Positions 1 to 5,525 of a DNA stretch of 8,794 nt are shown here, one piece after another. Below the pieces are notes generated by a model. It was given only the letters and a program-made list of their open reading frames with translations, had not been told where the DNA came from and made no database searches. Origin of the DNA: an uncultured Armatimonadota bacterium (GTDB lineage Bacteria > Armatimonadota > UBA5829 > DTJY01); NCBI GenBank assembly GCA_937875395.1, contig CALNCU010000257.1, positions 1-8,794 on the forward strand. Direction: 5' to 3'. Within the stretch, counting starts at the first letter, position 1; each line of letters begins with the position of its first letter. Both the position numbers and the translations under genes were made by a program.

Positions 1-45
1 TCGGGTAGTGCCTCCGGGAGCCTAACCCGCCCACCCGCCTATGCT

Positions 46-100
46 CCTCTCCGGCGCTGCCCAGGCCTCATCCTTCTGTTGCTGACAGGCCTGAGAGAGG
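46..100 (+). other. Nested stem-loop, possible structured RNA
   Basis: CCTCTC (46-51) is complementary to GAGAGG (95-100). Inside it CAGGCC (62-67) is complementary to GGCCTG (88-93), and TCA/TGA extends the inner stem. A ten-base asymmetric loop separates the two helices. Pairing is seen directly in the sequence; that it is transcribed or functional is inference. There is no T-run after it, so it is not a standard intrinsic terminator. The structure could equally be read from the minus strand. Confidence 0.3.
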
Positions 101-125
101 TGCGAATGTTAGGAGTTTGTGCAAT

Positions 126-155
126 ACTTTGGTTGAAGTACGCCGCTGCCAAAGC
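126..155 (+). repeat. Dispersed GCCRAAGC hairpin repeat, copy A
   Basis: ACTTTGG at 126-132 pairs with CCAAAG at 149-154 around a 16-nt loop. The segment aligns with the copy at the right window edge (8761-8794): both have ATACTTYGGT, then GAAGYACGCCGCTGCC, with about nine bases missing from the middle here. The stem base pair differs from the other copies (T-A here, C-G there) on both arms, so pairing is kept. It lies about 90 nt upstream of the first gene. Confidence 0.6.
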
Positions 156-160
156 ATAAT
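133..160 (+). promoter_or_regulatory. Possible sigma-70-type promoter for the first operon
   Basis: TTGAAG (133-138) and CATAAT (155-160) are separated by 16 bp and match the -35 and -10 consensus at four and five of six positions. Transcription would begin near 167, leaving about an 80-nt leader before the first gene. The elements sit inside and just after repeat copy A, so the resemblance could be accidental. No better pair was found between here and the start codon. Confidence 0.3.
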
Positions 161-247
161 ACTTGAACAGCCTTTGGGCGGGATTATCCGGGCGCAGGCG
201 TCCGGCAGTTATATCATCCCTTTGAAGAGTGGGGTAACGCGTAATTT

Positions 248-2503
248 ATGCAAGGGTCTGATGTGGTACAACACTTTGTAACCTCAAAAACCATTAAACA
301 CCAAATCTTAAGGCAGGCGGCCCGAGCCGTCTGTTCTGTATCTTTTATACTGTTTCTGCTCCTTACCTTCCACCCGGCACAGGCTTATGCCGGAGAGCCT
401 GTCATCCTTCTTGTAGCAAATAATATGTCTCTGGATGATATGGCCTCCGCCGGGCCTAACCTTAAGTCTCTTGTAAATTCCGGCGCCGTGGGTTTTATGA
501 ATACCGGGACAAGGTGGCGGCAGCCTTCTATCCAATCCTACCTTACCATAGGCACGGGTGACTGGTGGCGCCAGCCGGTGGAGGGGCCCGTATGTCTTGG
601 CGCAGGCCAGATGATCGATGGCGTGCTTGCCTCCAATTTATATAGAAGAGAGACAGGTCTTAGGCCAAACAGCAATGCAGTGCTCTGCATCCACCTGGCC
701 GCACTGCTTCAAGAGGCGGCAAAGTCTCCGAAGAAGAACCGGGTGGGCTTTATAGGCGATGCTTTTCATTCTGCGGGACTTAAAACGGCGCTTGCAGGCA
801 GCGGCAACTCCGGTTTTATTGCCATGGACGGGCTGGGGATTGTAGATATGGGCGCAGTGGGGCCTTCCGTAACGCAGCCGGATGAATTCTGCCCTGGCGG
901 TCTTTCTGATGATGTTCCCGCCATGCTGGGCGCAGCGGCCGGGTTTGGGAGGGAGGCTTCATTTATTGTGGTGGAGCCGGGCGACCTTAACAGAACGGAA
1001 GAGGCAAGGGCGTATATCTCTGATTCCGCATACCTTTTCAACCGGAAAAAGGCCATGCAGCGGCTGGATGCGGTTGCCGGGGGACTTGCCGCACAGGTTA
1101 GATCAAGGGGCGGGGCACTCATCATTTGCTCTCCCAGAAGAAGCACCATGCCGGGTGGCGGAGTATCAAGCCTTGCCCCGGTTATAGTCTGGCGCCCTAA
1201 AATGCAGCCATCGCTCCTTAAATCTGCATCCACGCGCCTCCCGGGGCTTATTTCAGAGGTGGATATGGCGCCTACTATATTGAGTGAGGCCGGCCTTGAT
1301 CTTCCAATAGGCATGCTTGGCATACCGGCTGAACCCATACCTGCCGCGGGTGCTGTGAAACACCTTATGCAGATGGAGCGCATGGCGGTAAGAAACTATG
1401 CCCTGCGCATCCCCGTGCTGGCCTCTCTGGGAGCGCTTGTCATCCTTGTTGTGGCGGCTGCAGAGTTTATTCTGTGGAAGAAAAGAGGCTCCCGGCGCGC
1501 AGTTGCCTTGGTACAGCTTGGCCTGCTTGTACTTCTATCCCTGCCTTTGGTGCTCTTTTTCTCCAGCGCGCTTACGGTAGAGGGGGGCGCGGCATTCGCC
1601 TTATATAATGTTTTAATTTTGCTTGTGGTGCTTGTCTGCGTCAGGATTTTGTGCCTGGCAGCCGGGCGCGCCGGGCTTAATCTTTCTGCGCCATCGGCCC
1701 TGCTTCTGCTTACCTCAATTACTGTCTTTGCCGATGCCGTGTGCGGCGCCCAAATTCTGCGCTGGTCAATACTCAGCTGCGATCATATTACCGGCATAAG
1801 GTATTACGGAATAGGCAATGAATATATGGGAATCCTTGTTGGTTCTGCGCTTGTGGGCGTGCTTCTGCTCTTTCAAAATACGCAAAGATTACTGGCGCTG
1901 CCGGCACGGCAGTTGATTTTTTCTGCAGTTTGGTTTATTCTCATAACCTGGGTAATAGGTTTTCCGGGGGTGGGTGCCAACGTAGGCGGACTGATTACTT
2001 CGGTGGCGGCTTTTGGCACTGCGCTCTTTGTACTCTCTGGTACCAGGTGGCATTTAAGGCAGGCCGCCGTGCTTTTGCTGGCGGGGCTGTTATCCGTTGC
2101 TGTATTTTCCTTGGTGGATGTTCTGCTTTTGGGCGTGGAGGCATCCCACCTGGGGCGTACCGTGGCTATGGTGCATAATTATGGCTGGGGATGTCTCATA
2201 GTCCTTGCTGCCGGTAAAATAGGCATGCACCTTGCCATAATTAAAAGCCCTCAGGCAGTCTATCCTATGCTCTTTGGTATTCCGCTGGTTATAATCTGTG
2301 CAAAGCGTGAAATACTCGCGCTCCGCACGGGAGCCGGAGTAGTGCACTCTGCCGGAATGCTCTCTGTTGCGGCCGGGGTATCCGCTGCCTTTCTGTTTAA
2401 TGATTCCGGCATTGTGCCGGCGGCTCTAATACTTGCCATTTACGCGGTGGCCATGTTATATATGCGCATTGTGGAGGTTTCCCGTGAGATTAATGGGGCT
2501 TGA
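248..2503 (+). CDS. Membrane protein with alkaline-phosphatase-superfamily-like ectodomain
   Basis: The 751-residue product starts with a signal-like segment (hydrophobic core about 28-41, possible cleavage after AQA or AYA near 46-48). A soluble domain follows to about residue 380, then roughly ten membrane segments between 388 and 744. The soluble part resembles the alkaline phosphatase superfamily fold: VILLVANN near 52-59, PNLKSLVNSGAVGFMN, EPGDLNR (243-249) and EVDMAPTIL (337-345), the last typical of that superfamily. The usual metal-binding Asp after the first strand is not apparent (ANN instead), so catalysis is doubtful. The membrane half carries GIRYYGIGNEYMG (516-528), a motif I recall from uncharacterised proteins of this architecture. 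Substrate is unknown; an envelope role is inferred from the signal peptide and the mltG neighbour. The ATG at 248 has a weak upstream site; GTG at 263, six bases after AAGGG, is an alternative start. The gene's end overlaps ruvX by 20 nt. Confidence 0.85.
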   Translation: MQGSDVVQHFVTSKTIKHQILRQAARAVCSVSFILFLLLTFHPAQAYAGEPVILLVANNMSLDDMASAGPNLKSLVNSGAVGFMNTGTRWRQPSIQSYLTIGTGDWWRQPVEGPVCLGAGQMIDGVLASNLYRRETGLRPNSNAVLCIHLAALLQEAAKSPKKNRVGFIGDAFHSAGLKTALAGSGNSGFIAMDGLGIVDMGAVGPSVTQPDEFCPGGLSDDVPAMLGAAAGFGREASFIVVEPGDLNRTEEARAYISDSAYLFNRKKAMQRLDAVAGGLAAQVRSRGGALIICSPRRSTMPGGGVSSLAPVIVWRPKMQPSLLKSASTRLPGLISEVDMAPTILSEAGLDLPIGMLGIPAEPIPAAGAVKHLMQMERMAVRNYALRIPVLASLGALVILVVAAAEFILWKKRGSRRAVALVQLGLLVLLSLPLVLFFSSALTVEGGAAFALYNVLILLVVLVCVRILCLAAGRAGLNLSAPSALLLLTSITVFADAVCGAQILRWSILSCDHITGIRYYGIGNEYMGILVGSALVGVLLLFQNTQRLLALPARQLIFSAVWFILITWVIGFPGVGANVGGLITSVAAFGTALFVLSGTRWHLRQAAVLLLAGLLSVAVFSLVDVLLLGVEASHLGRTVAMVHNYGWGCLIVLAAGKIGMHLAIIKSPQAVYPMLFGIPLVIICAKREILALRTGAGVVHSAGMLSVAAGVSAAFLFNDSGIVPAALILAIYAVAMLYMRIVEVSREINGA
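2473..2477 (+). promoter_or_regulatory. Shine-Dalgarno deciding the ruvX start
   Basis: GGAGG at 2473-2477 lies six bases before the GTG at 2484. It supports this GTG over the in-frame ATG at 2433, which has no such site and would add 17 residues unlike the family, and over the ATG at 2493, which would leave the conserved first strand at the very N-terminus. Confidence 0.75.
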
Positions 2504-2939
2504 TGTAGGGGATAAAACCGTTGGGGTGGCTGTAAGTGATGAACTTGGTATAACGGCTCATCCGGTGACGGTGATCAGGCGTACCGGCAGCATCAAGAAA
2601 GAGGCGGCAGAGATTCTGCGCCTGGCCCAGGAATATAATGTAGAGCGCATAGTAGTGGGCCGCCCGCTTATGATGGATGGAACCCCCGGCGTGCAGGCAG
2701 AGAAGGTGGATTTCTTTGTTGAGGCGCTTCGCAGGCGCACCCATATCCCAATAGTGGAATGGGATGAACGGCTCTCAACGTCTGAGGCGGAGCGCATGCT
2801 TATTGAGGCAGACCAGTCCCGCTCCAAGCGGAGGGAGATTATAGATAAGGTTGCCGCCGCAGTTATTTTAGATTCTTACATGAGAAGCCAGTCCGGCATA
2901 AAAAGCATACAGGATGAAGATTCACATTCAGATGATTAA
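2484..2939 (+). CDS. ruvX: RuvX/YqgF, putative Holliday junction resolvase / pre-16S rRNA nuclease
   Basis: The product from the GTG start is 151 residues, close to the usual 140-150 for the family. It has an RNase H-like fold with the family motifs in order: GLDVGDKTVGVAVSD at the N-terminus (first acidic residue), IVVGRPLMMDGTPG in the middle, WDERLST (second acidic region) and KRREIIDKVAAAVILDSYM near the C-terminus. In Escherichia coli YqgF acts in maturation of the 16S rRNA 5' end; a Holliday-junction resolvase activity has been proposed from the fold. A short acidic tail (IQDEDSHSDD) follows the conserved core. The gene starts inside the last codons of the upstream membrane protein gene and ends 26 nt inside mltG, so translational coupling is likely. 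Function assignment is firm; the exact physiological role in this organism is from family knowledge. Confidence 0.93.
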   Translation: MRLMGLDVGDKTVGVAVSDELGITAHPVTVIRRTGSIKKEAAEILRLAQEYNVERIVVGRPLMMDGTPGVQAEKVDFFVEALRRRTHIPIVEWDERLSTSEAERMLIEADQSRSKRREIIDKVAAAVILDSYMRSQSGIKSIQDEDSHSDD

Positions 2940-3930
2940 TAAACGGCTTGTTATAGGTGGGAGCGCCCTTCTTTTGGCATTTTTGATAGCGCTATGCCAT
3001 GTAGGCTTTCTGCCTGCCGGCGGCGGAGCGGCTGTCGTTGTAAACATACCGGACGGCGCATCTGCCGGGAGCATCGGCCGCATACTTGCAGAGAAGGGGA
3101 TTATAAAAAGCCCGTTTGCATTTAAGTTACTGGCAAAGCTAAGCGGAAAGGGCGGGCGCCTGCAGCCCGGCGCATATGAGCTGAATGGACGCATGACTCC
3201 GGCCGCCGTCCTTAAAAAGATTGCGGATGGAGATGTATGCGCCAGGTGGGTTACGGTGCCGGAGGGCTTTACCGTTAGGCAGATAGCAGACCGCCTTGCC
3301 GCAAAGAATCTTGCCGATAAATCCAGGTTTGAAGCGTTTGCAATGCAGGGCGGGCAGAGTTTTAAGGCGGGTTTTCCACCTCCCGGCCCAAGCCTTGAGG
3401 GGTACCTGTTCCCTGATACCTACCTGGTGCCGGAGGGAGTCTCTGAAGACAAGATTATAGATAACATGTTGCAGGCTTTTTACGATAAGGTGGCAAAACC
3501 TCTGCAGGGAGAGATTGCAGCATCAGGTATGAGCATGCATCAGGTTATAACGCTGGCATCGCTTATAGAGAGAGAGGCAAAGGTTCCGGAAGATAGAGCG
3601 CTTATATCTGCAGTGCTTCATAACCGCTTAAGTAAAAATATGCGCCTGCAGGTAGATGCAACCGTACTCTACTCGCTGGGCGCCCATAAAAGCCGCGTAC
3701 TCTATCGCGATCTTACCGTTGATTCGCCGTATAACACATATAAGAATGCCGGTCTGCCTCCCGGGCCTATTGCAAATCCGGGGCTTGCATCAATAAAGGC
3801 GGCGCTGCACCCGGCAGATGCAGATTACCTGTATTACGTAGCCCGTCCGGACGGTTCTCATATATTCAGCCGGACAATAGAAGAGCATGCAGATGCAATA
3901 AAACTGGCCAGAAGAAAGGATTCTCACTGA
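2914..3930 (+). CDS. mltG: Endolytic murein transglycosylase MltG (YceG-like)
   Basis: This 338-residue protein has one N-terminal membrane segment (about 11-30, LVIGGSALLLAFLIALCHVG), so the catalytic part is outside the cytoplasmic membrane. A LysM-like region follows (about 43-108, with IPDGASAGSIGRILAEKGII and LQPGAYEL), then the YceG catalytic domain. The signature LASLIEREAK contains Glu219, matching the catalytic Glu of Escherichia coli MltG, and is followed by SAVLHNRLSKNMRLQVDATV, DSPYNTY and GLPPGPIANPGLASI. Length is normal. The enzyme cleaves nascent peptidoglycan strands and sets glycan chain length. The ATG at 2914 overlaps ruvX by 26 nt; an in-frame ATG at 2932 is possible, and neither has a strong Shine-Dalgarno, which fits coupled translation. 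yqeG begins one base after the stop. Confidence 0.95.
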   Translation: MKIHIQMINKRLVIGGSALLLAFLIALCHVGFLPAGGGAAVVVNIPDGASAGSIGRILAEKGIIKSPFAFKLLAKLSGKGGRLQPGAYELNGRMTPAAVLKKIADGDVCARWVTVPEGFTVRQIADRLAAKNLADKSRFEAFAMQGGQSFKAGFPPPGPSLEGYLFPDTYLVPEGVSEDKIIDNMLQAFYDKVAKPLQGEIAASGMSMHQVITLASLIEREAKVPEDRALISAVLHNRLSKNMRLQVDATVLYSLGAHKSRVLYRDLTVDSPYNTYKNAGLPPGPIANPGLASIKAALHPADADYLYYVARPDGSHIFSRTIEEHADAIKLARRKDSH

Positions 3931-3931
3931 C

Positions 3932-4486
3932 TTGAACATACTTCTCCGGTTGATGTGTCCATCCGAGATAGTGGATTCAGTATCTCAGATAGATATACTG
4001 GAACTGAATAAACGGCGTATCAGCGCTTTACTTGTAGACTTGGATAATACGTTGGTACCATGGCAGGGATACAATATCCAGGCGGATGTTGCGGATTGGC
4101 TCCGGAGGGTTCGCGAGGCCGGTATCAAGATATGCATAGTCTCTAACACAAGGCCGCTTAAACGGCTCAGGCAGCTTGCGGCCGAGCTTAATGTTCCGCA
4201 TGTGCGCCGCGCCCTTAAGCCCAGACGCGGAGGGTTTCGTGATGCGCTCTCTATACTTGGCGTGGAATCCTCTGAAGCCGCCGTGGTGGGGGATCAAATC
4301 TTCACGGATATTCTTGGTGGAAACCGCCTGGGTCTCTACACAATTCTGGTGCGGCCTATTTTGGGCAGAGAGTTTATTGGCACAAAGATAAGCAGGGTTT
4401 TTGAACAGATGCTTCTTGGAATTTATTCCCGCGCAGGCATGTTTGATTCTTCATCGGGCGGGCCCGCCCGGGACAAGACTCCATAA
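3932..4486 (+). CDS. yqeG: YqeG family HAD-type phosphatase
   Basis: The 184-residue product is a haloacid dehalogenase superfamily hydrolase of the YqeG (IIIA) family. All HAD motifs are visible: LLVDLDNTLVPW with nucleophile Asp36 and Asp38, IVSNTRP (motif II), the Lys in ALKPRRGGF (motif III) and VVGDQIFTDILGGNRLG (motif IV). The N-terminal stretch with SEIVDSVSQIDILELNKR agrees with the family, which favours the TTG start at 3932 over the ATG at 3953 that would trim seven residues. The TTG is one base after the mltG stop; AGGA at 3917-3920 is 11 bases upstream. The substrate is unproven in most bacteria; phosphatidylglycerophosphate phosphatases are relatives (yeast Gep4), so a lipid role is possible. 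The neighbour aroE is a frequent partner in related genomes as I recall it. The C-terminal tail (SSGGPARDKTP) is encoded partly by a GC palindrome. Confidence 0.9.
   Translation: MNILLRLMCPSEIVDSVSQIDILELNKRRISALLVDLDNTLVPWQGYNIQADVADWLRRVREAGIKICIVSNTRPLKRLRQLAAELNVPHVRRALKPRRGGFRDALSILGVESSEAAVVGDQIFTDILGGNRLGLYTILVRPILGREFIGTKISRVFEQMLLGIYSRAGMFDSSSGGPARDKTP
4455..4470. repeat. Perfect 16-bp GC palindrome at the end of yqeG
   Basis: CGGGCGGGCCCGCCCG equals its own reverse complement. It lies in the last codons of yqeG, 14 nt before the stop codon. As RNA it could form a six-base-pair all-GC hairpin with a GGCC loop. No T-run follows directly (the first is TTTTTT at 4511-4516), so it is not a canonical terminator. 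It could slow ribosomes, be a protein-binding site, or be a chance result of GC-rich codons. Confidence 0.6.
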
Positions 4487-4546
4487 CGCGGCTTTTGTTC
4501 AGGAACTAAGTTTTTTCAATCTCGTCTTAATAAGTAGGGGGCAGCA
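4487..4546 (+). promoter_or_regulatory. Short yqeG-aroE spacer with aroE Shine-Dalgarno
   Basis: The spacer contains AGGGGG (4536-4541), five bases before the TTG at 4547, and this fixes the aroE start because no ATG or GTG is suitably placed in frame. A weak GTTC/GAAC inverted repeat followed by TTTTTT (4497-4516) resembles a terminator but the stem is only four base pairs with a two-base loop. No clear promoter is seen, so aroE may be read from the upstream operon. Confidence 0.5.
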
Positions 4547-5425
4547 TTGAACCAGGTGTTGACTGAAACTATCCGGGTGACGGGTCTGTTTGGGTATCCG
4601 GTAATCCACAGCTTTTCCCCTGCCATGCAGAACGCCGCATTTAGGGCGCTTGGCCTTAACTATATCTATGTGCCGTTTTGCGTGCATGCAGATAACCTTG
4701 GCGCCGCAGTAGAGAGCGTTAGGGCACTTGGAATTTGCGGGGTCAACATAACCATTCCGCACAAAGAGCGGGTGATTCCCTACCTTGACTGGGTGAGCAA
4801 AGATGCCGCGCTCATAGGGTCTGTAAATACCATTCATAATTATAACGGTACTCTTAAAGGGTATAGTACGGATGGTCCCGGGTTTATCCGGTCGCTTAAA
4901 AGCATCTGGAGAAGCCCTTCCGGGTGCCGTGCAGTTGTTCTTGGCGCAGGCGGCGCGGCCAGGGCCGCGGTGTATGCTCTTGTAAAGGAAGGCGCGGATG
5001 TGTGGGTGGCAAACCGAACTTTCTTGCGCGCCGTAGAGCTTGCCCGTTCTATAAATACTGCAACAGGCGCAGACCGCGTAGTCCCTGTAGATTTATTGGG
5101 AGATGATGCAAAAAATGCGCTCTTGCGTGCAGACCTGCTGGTAAACTGCACGTCTGTGGGTATGTATCCAAATGTAAACGCACAACCCGTGCCGGAAGAA
5201 TGGCTCCATCCGGGCCTGTTTGTTTACGACCAGGTTTATAATCCGCTCCTGACAAAATTACAGAAGAGTGCGCAACAAAAAGGCGCGGAGACTTCGGGAG
5301 GTTTGGGCATGCTGGTGCATCAGGGAGCTGCTTCCTTTGAAATTTGGACGGAGCAGACTCCATCTTTAGATATAATGTACGATGCCGTGCTTGGTGCAAT
5401 GGGCGCCGGGCACTCAGAGCTTTAA
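4547..5425 (+). CDS. aroE: Shikimate dehydrogenase (NADP+), AroE
   Basis: The 292-residue enzyme reduces 3-dehydroshikimate to shikimate in the cytosol, in the route to chorismate and aromatic amino acids. The substrate domain shows GYPVIHSFSPAMQNAAF with Ser22 and Ser24, GVNITIPHKERV with catalytic Lys73, GSVNTI, and YSTDGPGF with catalytic Asp109. The Rossmann nucleotide domain follows with VVLGAGGAARAAVYAL, VANRT, VNCTSVGMYPN and YDQVYNPLLTKL, and the C-terminus returns to the substrate site with GGLGMLVHQGAASFEIWT. The length is near the family norm of about 270-290. The start is TTG with AGGGGG five bases upstream. It lies between yqeG and pilB; aroE next to pilus ATPase genes is a recurrent but functionally unexplained arrangement in some Gram-positive lineages, from memory. 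No missing residues or frameshifts are seen. Confidence 0.96.
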   Translation: MNQVLTETIRVTGLFGYPVIHSFSPAMQNAAFRALGLNYIYVPFCVHADNLGAAVESVRALGICGVNITIPHKERVIPYLDWVSKDAALIGSVNTIHNYNGTLKGYSTDGPGFIRSLKSIWRSPSGCRAVVLGAGGAARAAVYALVKEGADVWVANRTFLRAVELARSINTATGADRVVPVDLLGDDAKNALLRADLLVNCTSVGMYPNVNAQPVPEEWLHPGLFVYDQVYNPLLTKLQKSAQQKGAETSGGLGMLVHQGAASFEIWTEQTPSLDIMYDAVLGAMGAGHSEL

Positions 5426-5441
5426 TATACTGTATTTGTGG

Positions 5442-5470
5442 TTGTGTTTCAGCGGGTATATTGCTATAAT
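5442..5470 (+). promoter_or_regulatory. Extended -10 promoter upstream of pilB
   Basis: A perfect TATAAT (5465-5470) is preceded by TGC (5462-5464), giving an extended -10 element. TTGTGT (5442-5447) stands 17 bp upstream as a weak -35, matching TTGACA at three positions. Transcription would start near 5477 and leave about 50 nt before the pilB ATG. This is the best promoter in the window and suggests that the pilus genes have their own transcript, separate from aroE. Confidence 0.7.
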
Positions 5471-5508
5471 AAATGATAGCGTTCAAATACACGCCGCATA
5501 GTTTTTTT

Positions 5509-5513
5509 GGAGG
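5509..5513 (+). promoter_or_regulatory. Shine-Dalgarno for pilB
   Basis: GGAGG at 5509-5513 is 12 bases before the ATG at 5526, longer than usual. A GTG is the next codon (5529). No nearer canonical start exists, so the ATG is kept. Confidence 0.55.
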
Positions 5514-5525
5514 GCCGCTAAAGTA

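Larger units (their letters stand above)
1..247. other. Gene-free leader upstream of the first gene
   Basis: No convincing coding sequence is visible in this stretch. Two plus-strand frames close within the first 24 bases. The third stays open from the window edge to a TAA at 157-159, but its translation has no recognisable domain and its end is made of the dispersed repeat. The left part is pyrimidine-rich with several self-complementary segments: GGGTAG at 3-8 can pair with CTaACCC at 21-27, and there is a larger nested stem at 46-100. The right part carries one repeat hairpin (126-155) and a possible promoter (133-160). It may be a leader or untranslated region for the operon that follows. 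I could not match it to SRP RNA, RNase P RNA, tmRNA or a riboswitch class I know. Confidence 0.5.

Noticed and set aside
46..100. SRP RNA or RNase P RNA
   Set aside because: Neither strand shows the SRP domain IV core (GGAAGGAAGCAG-like) nor the RNase P signature segments.
766..1383. Minus-strand open frame inside the first gene
   Set aside because: It is opposite a continuous coding region with a clear signal peptide and superfamily motifs; its translation is compositionally odd and unmatched.
4497..4516. Intrinsic terminator between yqeG and aroE
   Set aside because: TTTTTT is present, but the preceding stem is only GTTC/GAAC with a two-base loop.
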